In this document: piece after piece, positions 9,727 to 18,771 of the stretch
Layout of the letters: every line of letters begins with the position of its first letter
How positions within the stretch are numbered: position 1 is the first letter of the stretch
Notes under the pieces: model-generated
Seen by the model: the letters and a program-made list of their open reading frames with translations, nothing else
Database searches by the model: none
Told to the model about the DNA's origin: nothing
Translations under genes and position numbers: made by a program
NCBI RefSeq assembly: GCF_000025865.1
Contig: NC_014002.1
Span: forward strand, 806,001 to 870,000
Direction: 5' to 3'
DNA: 64,000 nt
Source of the DNA: Methanohalophilus mahii DSM 5219
Lineage (GTDB): Archaea > Halobacteriota > Methanosarcinia > Methanosarcinales > Methanosarcinaceae

Positions 9727-10373
9727 ACCCTGAAAACGAAAAGAAAGAGGGTTTTGATACCCAAACCACATGTCCCCTTTGCCACAATGAAATGATTATA
9801 CACTGGCAGAGCGATGATATACCTTTTTTTGGCGAAGTTATGTACGTAACGAGTCGGTGTGAGTGTGGTTTTCGTTTTACAGATACTATGATCTTGGCTC
9901 AGAAAGAGCCGATACGTTGTGAATTGAAAATAGAAAAGGAAGAAGACCTTAACTGCAGGGTTATCCGATCAATATCGGGAACTATAAGAATTCCTGAACT
10001 TGGTATTGTTGTAGAACCTGGAAATGTTTCTGATTCATATGTGACAAATGTTGAAGGATTGCTCTTCAGGGTCAGGGATGTAGTAGAAACTGCAATTAAA
10101 TGGTCCGAAGATGACCCGGAAAAAGAGGCTGCCGGGAAAAAAATTCTGGAAAGGTTAAATGATACACTTTCCAGCAAGGCCAATCTTACCGTCATAATGG
10201 AAGATCCACTGGGCAACAGTACTATTATATCTGAGAGGGCATCCTGCAGCAATCTTACTCCGGAGGAGGCATCAGCACTTAAGACAGGGATGGTGATCCT
10301 GAATGCTGATTCCGCTGATCTTAAGGTTGACTCTTCTGAAAATATCCAACCTCTTGGAAACGACTATAAATAA
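9723..10373 (+). CDS. ZPR1-type zinc finger protein
   Basis: A 216-residue single-ZPR1-domain protein. The zinc finger is CPLCHNEM followed about 33 residues later by CECGFRF; the remaining beta-rich domain holds [20 protein letters not shown], the ZPR1 A/B core pattern. Eukaryotic ZPR1 binds and chaperones translation factor eEF1A; archaeal members have one domain and no settled role. The start is TTG 9723 with GGTGGGAGA directly before it, overlapping the sepF stop. Position between sepF and proS fits a translation-linked function. Confidence 0.82.
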   Translation: MNPENEKKEGFDTQTTCPLCHNEMIIHWQSDDIPFFGEVMYVTSRCECGFRFTDTMILAQKEPIRCELKIEKEEDLNCRVIRSISGTIRIPELGIVVEPGNVSDSYVTNVEGLLFRVRDVVETAIKWSEDDPEKEAAGKKILERLNDTLSSKANLTVIMEDPLGNSTIISERASCSNLTPEEASALKTGMVILNADSADLKVDSSENIQPLGNDYK

Positions 10374-10422
10374 TGGGTCAATTTATCTTCGCAGGATTTT
10401 AAAAACAATTTCTGGTGACTTT

Positions 10423-11859
10423 ATGGGCGAACAGGAAAAAGAAGCATCACTGCCATCAAAAGACAATTTCAGTGAATGGTATAATGAATTACTCCAAATT
10501 GCAAAGATAATGGATGTACGTTACCCTGTAAAGGGTCTCTATGTCTGGCATCCCTTCGGTTTTACTATTAGAAAAAAAACATATTCTATTATGCGGGAAC
10601 TTCTGGATAGGGACCATGAAGAAACAATGTTTCCTCTGCTTATCCCCGAACACGAGTTTATGAAAGAGGCACAGCACATAAAGGGATTTGAGGAAGAGGT
10701 TTACTGGGTGACTCATGGGGGTACATCTCCTCTGGAAGTAAATCTTGCATTGCGGCCCACAAGTGAAACAGCTATATATCCTATGTATAAGCTCTGGGTG
10801 CGCTCTCATGCAGACCTTCCCTTACGCCTGTATCAGATTGTCAATACATTCCGCTATGAGACAAAGCATACACGTCCCCTTATCCGCCTCAGGGAGATAA
10901 CTTCTTTCAAGGAAGCGCATACGGTTCATGCTACATGGGAGGACGCAGCCTCCCAGATTGATGAGGCGATGAGGATATACAAAGAATTCTATCGGCGGCT
11001 TGCAATCCCGGTCCTGTCTTCCAAAAGACCTGAATGGGATAAGTTCCCGGGTGCAGATTATACGATTGCTGTTGATTCACTGATGCCTGATGGCAGAACG
11101 CTTCAGGTGGGTACTGCCCATCATTTGGGCGACAATTTTGCAAAGACTTTTGAAATAACCTATGAAGATTCTGAAGGGGAGCAGGTATATGCTCACCAGG
11201 CCTGTTATGGAGTTTCCGAACGCTGTCTTGCAGCACTAATTTCCACTCATGGTGATGACAAGGGACTTGTACTTCCACCTGAGGTCGCCCCCGTCCAGGT
11301 TGTTATTATTCCTATCATATTCAAAAAGCCCGAAGAAGTTCTTTCAGCCTGTGAAATGGTCGCAGAAGATCTCAAGGATGCCGGTATTAAGGTCAAGATT
11401 GATGATAGCGATAAGCGCCCGGGTGCTAAATACTACAAGTGGGAGATGCAGGGTGTACCTATCAGGCTGGAAATTGGCCCCCGTGACCTGAAAAACCAGG
11501 CAGCAATGATGGCAAGAAGGGATACCGGTGAAAAAGAACAAATTCCACTTGAAGATATATCTTCAACCATAAAGGACACCTTCGCAGATATACATCAAAA
11601 TCTGTATTCAAATGCTGATGCCCGGTTGCGGGAACATATTTTCCTTTGCGAGGGTCTGGAGCAGATCAAAGATAAACTGGCTCTGGGAATTGTTCAGACA
11701 TACTGGTGTGGAAAAGAAGCTTGTGGTAAAGAGATGGAAGATGTCATTGGAGCCGGAATACTCGGAATACCGGATGAACAACCTGACTGTAAGGGTAAAA
11801 AATGCCCTCTGTGTGGTGAAGAGGCAGCCAATTCCATTTATATTGCAAGAACCTATTGA
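10423..11859 (+). CDS. proS: Prolyl-tRNA synthetase (archaeal type)
   Basis: A 478-residue class II synthetase. Motif 2 is visible as [20 protein letters not shown] and motif 3 near the [10 protein letters not shown] region. The C-terminal extension has four cysteines (CGKEACGKE, then [12 protein letters not shown]), the zinc domain of archaeal ProRS, and the chain ends in the typical C-terminal tyrosine. It charges tRNA-Pro. An upstream extension of the frame begins inside the ZPR1 gene, but ATG 10423 is chosen because GGTGA is correctly placed before it and the family starts here. Confidence 0.95.
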   Translation: MGEQEKEASLPSKDNFSEWYNELLQIAKIMDVRYPVKGLYVWHPFGFTIRKKTYSIMRELLDRDHEETMFPLLIPEHEFMKEAQHIKGFEEEVYWVTHGGTSPLEVNLALRPTSETAIYPMYKLWVRSHADLPLRLYQIVNTFRYETKHTRPLIRLREITSFKEAHTVHATWEDAASQIDEAMRIYKEFYRRLAIPVLSSKRPEWDKFPGADYTIAVDSLMPDGRTLQVGTAHHLGDNFAKTFEITYEDSEGEQVYAHQACYGVSERCLAALISTHGDDKGLVLPPEVAPVQVVIIPIIFKKPEEVLSACEMVAEDLKDAGIKVKIDDSDKRPGAKYYKWEMQGVPIRLEIGPRDLKNQAAMMARRDTGEKEQIPLEDISSTIKDTFADIHQNLYSNADARLREHIFLCEGLEQIKDKLALGIVQTYWCGKEACGKEMEDVIGAGILGIPDEQPDCKGKKCPLCGEEAANSIYIARTY

Positions 11860-11886
11860 ACTTAATAAAATAAAACAGTGGTTATC

Positions 11887-12942
11887 ATGGATTCATTCCT
11901 ATCTGCACATAAAGATGTACCCGAAAATCCTCTTTTCGTATGTGTGCTTTCCAATACCGAAACTGCATATATAGAGGGTCTTTCAGCCGCAGGAAAGAGT
12001 GCCAAACTGACAGATTATACGCCTGCTGGAGATGCTGAAGTGCTGGAGACGGGAAATATCATAAGTGTTCCCGTGCTGCCTATGACTCCTCCCTTTAACA
12101 CTCCTACGCCCGGGCTCACTACACGTGCCGTTCTGGTTACTACGGGAGTTCCTCATGTATTTGTGCGTGCGGGTATGAAGCTCACCCCCAAGGTTCCGAT
12201 GATAGACCTTGGAGTGCCTGCAGGGGCGGATATACGCAATAAAATTGCAGTAGATGATCCGCGCACTGTTTTCAAACGTGCAGAAGAAGCGGGTAAAAAT
12301 CTGAAGGCAAAGTCAGATTTCATAGTTATTGGGGAGAGTATTCCCGGTGGAACAACAACTGCTCAGGCGGTTCTTAATGCTCTTGGGTATGATGGAAAAG
12401 TGAGCAGCAGTGCTTCAGTGAATCCTATAGGACTGAAAGCACGGGTTGTAAAGCAAGCTCTTGAATCATCAGATGTCACTCACGGAAAACTCAGGCATGA
12501 CCCACTTGAAGCTGTACGTTGTGTGGGTGATCCCATGATGCCTGCAGTTGCCGGACTTGTTTCCGGTATAGGTAGTGACACACGTGTAATTCTTGCAGGC
12601 GGAACACAGATGGCTGCCGTATTCAGCATTATAAAACATATGGGAATGGATACAGGTAATCTTTCCATTGTTACTACGAGCTATGTGGCAAACGATGAAA
12701 CTGCAAATTTCCGTGACCTGGCAAAACAGATTGGAGCAGAAATGTTTGCTGAAGACCTAGGATTTGGCAAATCAAAACTTGTAGGTCTGCAGCAGTACGA
12801 AAAGGGTTATGTGAAAGAAGGAGTCGGCGCAGGCGGGGCGTTTTATATGGGACGTTTGTTGGGCCACTCCCGTCAGGAAATGACGGCACAGGTGGAGAAT
12901 ATCTGCATTGAGCTGGCAGATCTGCTGGAAGATTACGAGTAA
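11887..12942 (+). CDS. cobT: Nicotinate-nucleotide:dimethylbenzimidazole phosphoribosyltransferase, archaeal CobT (UPF0284)
   Basis: A 351-residue protein of the archaeal CobT/UPF0284 family, recognised by PFNTPTPGLTTRAVLVTTG, VGAGGAFYMGRLLG near the C-terminus, and the GESIPGGTTTAQAVLNALGY phosphate-loop region. The family transfers the phosphoribosyl group of nicotinate mononucleotide to the lower-ligand base during cobamide (or factor III-type corrinoid) assembly. Methanogens need corrinoids for their methyltransferases. ATG 11887 is used; an in-frame GTG lies nine bases upstream. It trails proS by 27 bases and may be the last gene of that run. Confidence 0.85.
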   Translation: MDSFLSAHKDVPENPLFVCVLSNTETAYIEGLSAAGKSAKLTDYTPAGDAEVLETGNIISVPVLPMTPPFNTPTPGLTTRAVLVTTGVPHVFVRAGMKLTPKVPMIDLGVPAGADIRNKIAVDDPRTVFKRAEEAGKNLKAKSDFIVIGESIPGGTTTAQAVLNALGYDGKVSSSASVNPIGLKARVVKQALESSDVTHGKLRHDPLEAVRCVGDPMMPAVAGLVSGIGSDTRVILAGGTQMAAVFSIIKHMGMDTGNLSIVTTSYVANDETANFRDLAKQIGAEMFAEDLGFGKSKLVGLQQYEKGYVKEGVGAGGAFYMGRLLGHSRQEMTAQVENICIELADLLEDYE

Positions 12943-12983
12943 ATTCACTACATATTTGCTGTGTTATCAGCCTCTGCACCGGT

Positions 12984-12998
12984 AAATATATTATATAT
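12984..12998 (+). promoter_or_regulatory. TATA box for tRNA-Trp
   Basis: An AT-only run (AAATATATTATATAT) sits about 50 bases before the tRNA, with CCGGT just upstream as a weak BRE. Transcription would begin some 30 bases before the mature 5' end, leaving a short leader for RNase P. Confidence 0.4.
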
Positions 12999-13044
12999 GA
13001 GGTGTATTGGATGGATGCTTACACGTTCATGCAACGTGTTTTGC

Positions 13045-13244
13045 GGGGCTGTGGCCTAGCCAGGAATGGCGACGGGCTCCAGCGGATAAATGATGAACAA
13101 CGGGTCTACTGAGGCTTGCCCGACGGGGTTTGCCAGTGAGGAACCGTTGGAGCACTGATATGTGTTCATAAGAACAATCAAAGCTGCTAAGTGCAGTTGT
13201 TCGGAGAGACCCGTCGATCGTGAGTTCGAATCTCACCAGCCCCA
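13045..13244 (+). tRNA. tRNA-Trp (CCA) with a 126-nt intron
   Basis: The acceptor strand GGGGCTG pairs with CAGCCCC at 13237-13243, followed by discriminator A. The T arm is GTGAG TTCGAAT CTCAC (13220-13236). The anticodon stem ACGGG (13072-13076) pairs with CCCGT (13210-13214), and the CCA anticodon is at 13079-13081. Between lies an intron in the canonical position after base 37. The splice junction forms a bulge-helix-bulge: bulge AGC (13081-13083), four-base helix CTCC with GGAG (13077-13080 with 13203-13206), bulge AGA (13207-13209). Cutting both bulges after their second base removes 13083-13208. A T-rich tract (13246-13257) follows and probably ends transcription. No CCA end is encoded. 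Confidence 0.95.
13083..13208 (+). ncRNA. Box C/D guide RNA encoded in the tRNA-Trp intron
   Basis: The intron carries box C ATGATGA (13090-13096), box D' CTGA (13109-13112), a C'-like GTGAGGA (13136-13142) and box D CTGA (13155-13158). The guide before D (CCGTTGGAGC) pairs with the 5' exon-intron sequence over ten bases with one G-U; the fifth base before D (13150) faces C13079, anticodon position 34. The guide before D' (ACGGGTCT) pairs with the 3' exon; its fifth base (13104) faces C13210, position 39. The arrangement matches the known archaeal pre-tRNA-Trp introns that guide 2'-O-methylation at positions 34 and 39. Confidence 0.9.
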
Positions 13245-13273
13245 CGTTTTTCTTTTCTGTTGTAACACAAACC

Positions 13274-13280
13274 TTTAAAT
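13274..13280 (+). promoter_or_regulatory. TATA box of rpl15e and the RNA-processing cluster
   Basis: TTTAAAT, preceded by AAACC, lies about 25 bases before 13300-13305. That would start transcription at or just before the structured leader at 13305-13372, and is the main candidate promoter for the genes that follow. Confidence 0.55.
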
Positions 13281-13304
13281 CATATTGCCGTCGTATTAGC
13301 GGCG

Positions 13305-13372
13305 TGTTTCATCTACGGGAAGAATCCCGTTGGAGTGTGGCCTTTATGGCTGAACCGTCAATGAATGAAACA
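13305..13372 (+). promoter_or_regulatory. Structured 5' leader of rpl15e (three-way-junction-like RNA)
   Basis: TGTTTCAT (13305-13312) is perfectly complementary to ATGAAACA (13365-13372), closing a 52-base interior. Inside, ACGGGA (13315-13320) pairs with TCCCGT (13325-13330) around AGAA, and GGCC (13339-13342) can pair with GGCT (13348-13351) around a short loop. The closing stem ends one base before the ribosome binding site AGGTGA (13373-13378) of the ATG at 13383, so the fold fills the leader and sits against the translation start. A control element for ribosomal protein synthesis is inferred; I do not recognise it as a described family. Confidence 0.6.
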
Positions 13373-13382
13373 AGGTGAAATC

Positions 13383-13973
13383 ATGTCAAAATCATTTTAC
13401 AGTTATATAAGAGACGCATGGAAAAGGCCTGATGATTCTTATGTCAAGGATCTCAGGTGGGAAAGGCTTCAGGAATGGAGACGTGAAGGCTCAGTAACCC
13501 GTGTAAAAAGGCCTACCCGTGTAGACCGTGCACGTTCCCTTGGTTATAAGGCAAAACAGGGGGTCACAGTTGTGCGTGTAAAGGTACACCGTGGAAGCAG
13601 ACGTAATTCCCGTTATATGCGTGGAAGAAGGACCCAGCATATGGGTAAAAACAAGATCACGGGAGAAAAGAGTCTCCAGAGAATTGCCGAGGAAAGGGCT
13701 TCACGCCGTCATCCTAACATGGAAGTACTCAATTCTTACTGGGTAGGAGAAGATGGAAAGAATAAATGGTTCGAAGCAATTCTTGTGGATCCATTCCATC
13801 CCGCCATTGTTAAAGACAAGGATCTTAACTGGGTGTGTGACAGTTCCAGCCGGGGACGTACCTTCCGTGGGAAAACAAGCGCAGGCAGAAAGAGCCGTGG
13901 TATGCGCAGTAAAGGAACCGGTACGGAGAAAACCAGGCCGAGTGTCCGGTCCAACAATAACCAGGGCAAGTGA
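13383..13973 (+). CDS. rpl15e: Large-subunit ribosomal protein L15e
   Basis: A 196-residue, strongly basic protein starting [16 protein letters not shown], with the L15e hallmarks [37 protein letters not shown] and [26 protein letters not shown] sequence (here [13 protein letters not shown]). It is an archaeal/eukaryotic ribosomal protein absent from bacteria. ATG 13383 is chosen over the in-frame upstream ATG at 13365, which lies inside the leader helix, because AGGTGA is correctly placed. It opens a co-directional cluster reaching about 20.9 kb. Confidence 0.95.
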   Translation: MSKSFYSYIRDAWKRPDDSYVKDLRWERLQEWRREGSVTRVKRPTRVDRARSLGYKAKQGVTVVRVKVHRGSRRNSRYMRGRRTQHMGKNKITGEKSLQRIAEERASRRHPNMEVLNSYWVGEDGKNKWFEAILVDPFHPAIVKDKDLNWVCDSSSRGRTFRGKTSAGRKSRGMRSKGTGTEKTRPSVRSNNNQGK

Positions 13974-14425
13974 TTCACTATATAACATTGCGCGTAACTG
14001 CGCATGCAACCGAAGACAGGGACAGAGTAGTCTCGTCCCTGAAATTTCTTTTACCGGATATTATCCGTAACTCCTCGGATATCGACAACCAGATAAATAC
14101 TCTGGTTGTGGATGGACATTACGGTAACCCGATGGTCCTGTATAGTTTGGATTTAAAGCGCAAGGCTGAAACTTCCGCTTTTATGGATCGTCTGGTTTCG
14201 GAATTATCTAAGTCACAAAGAGAGGAACTTGTTCGCCAACTTGATGAGCGTCTTGATGATCAGCTGATGCTGCATCTACGATTTAGCAAGCAAGAAGCAT
14301 ATTCAGGAAAACTGGTTACGGAATCATCTTCTGATGCGATTGCTGTCAAAATAAAAATAGCCACTTATCCTAAAGACAGAAATAAAGCCCTTGAAATGCT
14401 GGAGGATTTTTTTGAGCGGGTCTGA
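13970..14425 (+). CDS. RNA-binding protein of the PF01877 (DUF54) family
   Basis: A 151-residue protein of the archaeal PF01877 family. It starts with GTG at 13970, overlapping the L15e stop (GTGA). Recognisable parts are [20 protein letters not shown] at the N-terminus, [11 protein letters not shown] in the middle and the C-terminal EMLEDFF. Members are encoded with exosome and RNase P genes and have been described as RNA-binding partners of the archaeal exosome cluster; the exact role is open. Its end overlaps the start region of the RNase P Rnp3 gene. Confidence 0.78.
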   Translation: MIHYITLRVTAHATEDRDRVVSSLKFLLPDIIRNSSDIDNQINTLVVDGHYGNPMVLYSLDLKRKAETSAFMDRLVSELSKSQREELVRQLDERLDDQLMLHLRFSKQEAYSGKLVTESSSDAIAVKIKIATYPKDRNKALEMLEDFFERV

Positions 14426-15125
14426 TTACTACGATTTGAATATCCATGTGCTTCCGGATGGTTCAAGTTCTGTAAACCAGATGCTTTCAATTGCCAACCA
14501 TCTTGGATATTCAGGAGTAGCCCTGACCAATCATATTGGCAAAGAACCAGCATCTGAAGGTTCGCATGAAGATATAGAACTGGTTCGGGGTGTGGAGATA
14601 GAAGTCCGTAATTCTTCAAAAATTCATGGTTTTGTTGGGAAGTTTCGTAAGAAAGTAGATGTTCTTGTGGTTCATGGGGGCAGCGAATCCATAAATCGCA
14701 GTGCAGTAGAAAATCCCAATGTAGATGTCCTGACTAATCTTCCCACCGGCAAAGATAATGGTTTTAATCATGTCCTTGCAAAAGCAGCCCATAATAATGA
14801 AGTGGCGATCGCATTCAACCTTGATGCCATAATCAAACAGAGAGGTGGAAGAAGGGTGCATGCTCTGGGACATTTCAGGAAAAATTTACAACTTGCAAGA
14901 AAATACAATGTTCCTACAATACTGACGAGCAATGCTATGTCTTGCTATGACATGCGGGCTCCCAGGGAAATGATTGCGCTTGCCGGGTTGTTTGGTATGG
15001 AAGAAGATGAAGCAAATGCAGCTCTGAGTACGATTCCGGAAGGAATTATTAAACGCAACCGGAGAAATTCCTCAATCCCTCAAGGTGTGCGCATTATTCA
15101 ATACAATAGTCAGGAGTTTTGTTAA
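14412..15125 (+). CDS. rnp3: RNase P protein component 3 (Rpp30 family)
   Basis: A 237-residue protein of the Rpp30/PHP-like fold. Visible are YYDLNIHVLPDG near the start, GVALTNH, VRGVEIEV, DVLVVHGGSE and the C-terminal ARKYNVPTILTSNA-type strand with ALGHFRKNL. It is a protein subunit of archaeal RNase P, which trims tRNA 5' leaders. The start is TTG at 14412: GGAGG (14401-14405) precedes it by six bases, whereas the upstream ATG lies deep in the previous gene. It pairs functionally with Rnp2, the next gene. Confidence 0.9.
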   Translation: MSGSDYYDLNIHVLPDGSSSVNQMLSIANHLGYSGVALTNHIGKEPASEGSHEDIELVRGVEIEVRNSSKIHGFVGKFRKKVDVLVVHGGSESINRSAVENPNVDVLTNLPTGKDNGFNHVLAKAAHNNEVAIAFNLDAIIKQRGGRRVHALGHFRKNLQLARKYNVPTILTSNAMSCYDMRAPREMIALAGLFGMEEDEANAALSTIPEGIIKRNRRNSSIPQGVRIIQYNSQEFC

Positions 15126-15493
15126 TGAAAGTCCTGCCTCCCACTCTTCGGGACCCGAAAAGATACCTTGCACTGGAACTAATTTGCGAGGTCCGGGTTT
15201 CACGGGATGATTTTCTCAATGAGGTTTTTTCCAATTCTGCTGCATTAATAGGAGATTTTGGTTCAAGTCAGGTCGGAATCCGGTTACTGGATTTTAATGA
15301 TAATATGGGTATACTTCGCTGCAAGCGAGGTTCAGAAGACCTGACCCGAGCTATACTTGCTACAATTACAAGAGTAGGTGGCTATCCTATAATTGTAAAT
15401 GTACTTGGAATTGCGGGTACTGTGCGGTCGGCAACCGAAAAGTACATTGAAAAAAGGGATTCATATAGCGTCCCTAATAACAAACACATATAA
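15125..15493 (+). CDS. rnp2: RNase P protein component 2 (Pop5 family)
   Basis: A 122-residue Pop5 homologue beginning MKVLPPTLRDPKRYLALEL, with FLNEVFSNSAALIGDFGSSQ and RLLDFNDNMGILRCKRG matching the family. Pop5 and Rpp30 form a heterotetramer that supports the catalytic domain of the RNase P RNA. ATG 15125 overlaps the Rnp3 stop by one base and has AGGAG ahead of it. Together with Rnp3 it makes a tightly coupled pair. Confidence 0.9.
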   Translation: MKVLPPTLRDPKRYLALELICEVRVSRDDFLNEVFSNSAALIGDFGSSQVGIRLLDFNDNMGILRCKRGSEDLTRAILATITRVGGYPIIVNVLGIAGTVRSATEKYIEKRDSYSVPNNKHI

Positions 15494-15564
15494 ATGGATA
15501 GAAACTATATTATACGTTGTTATCGATACCACGTGCATAAGAATTAATAGGAGATAGATACGAA

Positions 15565-16335
15565 ATGCAGATGGCACCACAAATGGGTTATGATAGAGCG
15601 ATCACGGTTTTCAGTCCTGATGGCAGAATATTTCAGGTAGAATATGCCCGTGAGGCAGTAAAGAGAGGAACCACAGCTGCTGGAATCAAAGCCCGTGACG
15701 GTGTAGTCCTCCTGGTGGACAAAAGAATTACCAGTCATTTGATTGAAGCTGAATCCATTGAAAAGATATTCCAGATTGATGAACACATTGGAGTAGCTAC
15801 TTCGGGACTTGTGGCTGATGCACGTGCTCTTGTAGACCGTGCCAGAGTAGAAGCACAGGTTAATGTTGTCTCCTATGATGAGCCTATAAGCGTTGATGTG
15901 CTTTCAAAGAAGATTTGTGATCACAAGCAGACCTACACTCAGTATGGTGGTGTACGTCCTTATGGAACAGCTCTTCTGATAGCAGGTGTTGATGGCTCCA
16001 TTCCAAAACTCTTCGAAACAGATCCCAGTGGGGCAATGCTTGAATACAAGGCAACAGCCATTGGTGCTGGTAGGAATGCTTTCATGGAAGTTTTCGAAGA
16101 ACAATATAAGGAAGATATGAATCTGGATGAAGCAATAATGCTTGGTATGGAAGCCCTTTACAACGCTTCAGACATGAAATTGGATGCATCCACTCTGGAA
16201 GTCGGTGTGGTGAAAGTGGAAGATAAGATGTTCACCAAATATTCCAGTCAGCAGGTTGAATCCTATGTGGAGCGGATTCTTGAAAACCACAAAGATGAAA
16301 CCGAAGACGCAGAAGATGAAGAAGCAGAAAAGTAA
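15565..16335 (+). CDS. psmA: Proteasome alpha subunit
   Basis: A 256-residue 20S proteasome alpha subunit. It carries the alpha-type N-terminal signature [21 protein letters not shown], the gating region before it, and [40 protein letters not shown] and [13 protein letters not shown]. Alpha subunits form the outer, non-catalytic rings and the gate. The C-terminus is very acidic ([12 protein letters not shown]). AGGAG at 15549-15553 precedes ATG 15565. A TATA-like CATATAAAT near 15486 could add an internal promoter. The beta subunit is not in the window. Confidence 0.96.
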   Translation: MQMAPQMGYDRAITVFSPDGRIFQVEYAREAVKRGTTAAGIKARDGVVLLVDKRITSHLIEAESIEKIFQIDEHIGVATSGLVADARALVDRARVEAQVNVVSYDEPISVDVLSKKICDHKQTYTQYGGVRPYGTALLIAGVDGSIPKLFETDPSGAMLEYKATAIGAGRNAFMEVFEEQYKEDMNLDEAIMLGMEALYNASDMKLDASTLEVGVVKVEDKMFTKYSSQQVESYVERILENHKDETEDAEDEEAEK

Positions 16336-16355
16336 ATCCACAGGTGTGAAAAATT

Positions 16356-17048
16356 ATGGTATCTCTTGATGAAGCTTTGATTGCACGTCTTAAGAAGGGA
16401 AATAACCACTTTGAAGTGTTGGTTGACCCTGATGGTGCTTTTGATTACAGGCAAGGAGAAGATGTAAAGCTGGAAACAATTCTTGCTGTTGAAGATATTT
16501 TCTCGGATGCAAAGAAAGGAGACCATGCAGCAGAATCCGATATCATTAACAGTTTTGGTACGGATGATGTGTATGAAGTTGCAGGCAACATCATAATGCA
16601 TGGTGAACTCCAACTTACCCAGGAACAGAGGAAGCATTTCCTTGAAGAAAAGACCAAGCAGGTTGTAAGCATTATTGCCCGTAATGCGATTAATCCGCAA
16701 ACACGTGCACCTCATCCACCCGGCCGTATAAGAACTGCAATGGAAGAAGCAAAAGTACACATTGATCCTCTCAAAAGTGTTGATGAACAGGTAAAGATTG
16801 TGATGAAAGCGATTCGTCCAATAATTCCTATCAAGTTTGAAGAGGTTGATATTAAGGTACAGATTCCTCCTTCATATGCAGCTAAATCTTACGGTGAAAT
16901 AGCAAATTTTGGAACTCTTGTAAAAGATAAATGGGAAAATGATGGTTCCTGGACAGCTGTAGTCAGGATGCCCGCAGGGTTGCAGAATGATTTTTATGGT
17001 CTTATTAACAGGCTCACAAAAGGCGATGCTGAGACTGAGCTCTTATAA
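16356..17048 (+). CDS. sdo1: Ribosome maturation protein SDO1/SBDS homologue
   Basis: A 230-residue SBDS-family protein with the three expected domains: an N-terminal FYSH domain (LDEALIARLKKGNNHFEVLVDP), a helical middle containing ITRNAINPQTRxPHPPGRI-like sequence (here IIARNAINPQTRAPHPPGRI), and a C-terminal ferredoxin-like domain ending with GDAETELL. SBDS helps release the anti-association factor aIF6 from new large subunits. Its place between the proteasome and exosome genes is a known archaeal arrangement. Confidence 0.93.
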   Translation: MVSLDEALIARLKKGNNHFEVLVDPDGAFDYRQGEDVKLETILAVEDIFSDAKKGDHAAESDIINSFGTDDVYEVAGNIIMHGELQLTQEQRKHFLEEKTKQVVSIIARNAINPQTRAPHPPGRIRTAMEEAKVHIDPLKSVDEQVKIVMKAIRPIIPIKFEEVDIKVQIPPSYAAKSYGEIANFGTLVKDKWENDGSWTAVVRMPAGLQNDFYGLINRLTKGDAETELL

Positions 17049-17060
17049 GGAGATTTCAGG

Positions 17061-17828
17061 ATGAAACGCAAAATCGTTTATCCCGGTCAGATGCTTTCCG
17101 AAAATGAAAAGCAATCTGGAATAGGTACATATGTGCAGGACGGCAAAGTATATTCACTGTTCTACGGGGTAGCCAATGATAAGAATCGTGTAACAGTTGT
17201 TCCTTTTTCAGGTAAGTACATACCGTCCCCGAAAGATTATGTGATAGGTTATGTAATAGAAGTAACTTCATCAAACTGGATATTTGACATCGGCTCCCCC
17301 TATGACGGACTTCTTCATGTATCTGAATATCCCAAAAGAGTGGATAGTTCAATGATGCGAAAGGAAATAGATATCTGGGATTGTGCGATTTTGCGTATAA
17401 AAGATGTTAATACTTCCATGAAAGTGGAACTTTCAATGAAGGATCGAGGTCTTCGCCGTCTGGATGAAGGCAGGATTATAGATGTATCCACTACGAAGGT
17501 CCCACGTATCATCGGTCATAATGGATCAATGGTTTCAATGCTCAAAAAGGAATCCAATTGTGACATCTTCATAGGACAAAACGGAAGGATATGGTTAAAG
17601 GGTAAAGATGAAGATATGAACAGGCTGACACAGGCCATAGAGATAATCGAAAATAAATCCCACATATCAGGATTAACCAACCATATTAGTGCTTTTTTGC
17701 GTTATGAAGAATCCGATGAAATTGAGGAAAAGGAAAAACCTGTACCATTTACCAGTAGTAAGAAGGACTACACAGAAGACGCTTGCCGAAAAGTAGATGT
17801 GCTGCTTAGTGATGAAGATGAAAATTGA
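17061..17828 (+). CDS. rrp4: Exosome RNA-binding subunit Rrp4
   Basis: A 255-residue cap subunit of the archaeal exosome. It has an N-terminal domain (KIVYPGQMLSE), an S1 domain (YVIGYVIEVTSSNWIFDIGS through ELSMKDRGL) and a C-terminal KH domain (KVPRIIGHNGSMVSMLKKE with IFIGQNGRIWLKG). The S1 and KH domains form the pore that feeds RNA to the Rrp41/Rrp42 ring. AAGGAG precedes the start. It is followed by rrp41 after about 50 bases. Confidence 0.95.
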   Translation: MKRKIVYPGQMLSENEKQSGIGTYVQDGKVYSLFYGVANDKNRVTVVPFSGKYIPSPKDYVIGYVIEVTSSNWIFDIGSPYDGLLHVSEYPKRVDSSMMRKEIDIWDCAILRIKDVNTSMKVELSMKDRGLRRLDEGRIIDVSTTKVPRIIGHNGSMVSMLKKESNCDIFIGQNGRIWLKGKDEDMNRLTQAIEIIENKSHISGLTNHISAFLRYEESDEIEEKEKPVPFTSSKKDYTEDACRKVDVLLSDEDEN

Positions 17829-17877
17829 GCGGCCCCTTAATATTTAATATACTGAGCAGGATTTTGGAGAACTTGTA

Positions 17878-18771
17878 ATGAGTGATAAACCGGAACGTTT
17901 TATTGATGATGAGGGTCTCCGCCTTGATGGAAGGCGTGTTGATGAGATCCGCCCCATGAAAGTAGAGATGGGTGTGCTTTCAAGAGCCGATGGCTCATGT
18001 TACCTTGAATGGGGAAATAATAAGGTGCTTGCAGCAGTTTATGGCCCCCGTGAACTGCACCCGAGAAGGATGCAGAAACCCAACGAAGTACTTGTGCGCT
18101 ACAAATATAATATGGCTTCTTTTTCTGTGGAAGACAGGATAAGACCGGGCCCAAGCAGAAGGAGTACCGAGATATCCAAGGTCAGTGGAGAAGCTTTTGA
18201 ACCTGTTGTGATGACACAATATTACCCCGGCGCTGTAATAGATGTATTCGCAGAAGTTTTACAGGCCGATGCAGGGACCAGGACTGCTGCTATTAATGCA
18301 GCAACACTTGCTCTTGCAGATGCTGGCATACCCATGAAAGGGCTTGTTTCAGCCTGTGCAGTCGGGAAAGTTGATGGACAGCTTGTCCTTGATCTCAACA
18401 AACCAGAAGATAATTATGGTCAGGCCGATCTTCCTGTCGCAATGACCCAGGACGGGGAAATAACCCTTCTCCAGATGGATGGGCATCTTACTCCTGAAGA
18501 ACTCGAAGAGGGCCTGGAAATGGTTAAAAAAGGCTGCCAGCAAATTATTGAAATTCAGCGTGAAGCCCTTATTTCCAGATATGGGAATGAGGATGAAGAG
18601 GGAGAAGAAGCTGAAGAGGACAGTCCAGAAGAAGTCCCTGAATCTGAAGAAGGCGAAGAAGAGGAAGGAGAAAGGGATGGCTCATTCGACAATGAAGAAT
18701 CTGAAGCCGAAAACCTGGATGAAAATGAAGTAACCAAAGAGGATGAGGGTGAAGAAGATGAGCGGCAGTGA
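17878..18771 (+). CDS. rrp41: Exosome exonuclease subunit Rrp41 with a long acidic tail
   Basis: A 297-residue RNase PH-like subunit, the catalytic member of the exosome ring. It has [36 protein letters not shown] and the acidic active-site region [18 protein letters not shown]. The usual archaeal protein is about 245 residues; here roughly the last 60 residues (from about 235) are almost wholly Glu, Asp and Ser, with little other composition. The tail is uninterrupted in frame and overlaps the first 14 bases of rrp42, so it is not an artefact of a missed stop. A salt-adapted solubility or regulatory tail is an inference. Confidence 0.95.
   Translation: MSDKPERFIDDEGLRLDGRRVDEIRPMKVEMGVLSRADGSCYLEWGNNKVLAAVYGPRELHPRRMQKPNEVLVRYKYNMASFSVEDRIRPGPSRRSTEISKVSGEAFEPVVMTQYYPGAVIDVFAEVLQADAGTRTAAINAATLALADAGIPMKGLVSACAVGKVDGQLVLDLNKPEDNYGQADLPVAMTQDGEITLLQMDGHLTPEELEEGLEMVKKGCQQIIEIQREALISRYGNEDEEGEEAEEDSPEEVPESEEGEEEEGERDGSFDNEESEAENLDENEVTKEDEGEEDERQ

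Noticed and set aside
10303-10422. Extended start for proS
   Set aside because: This part overlaps the ZPR1 gene in another frame and is absent from the family; ATG 10423 has a good ribosome binding site.
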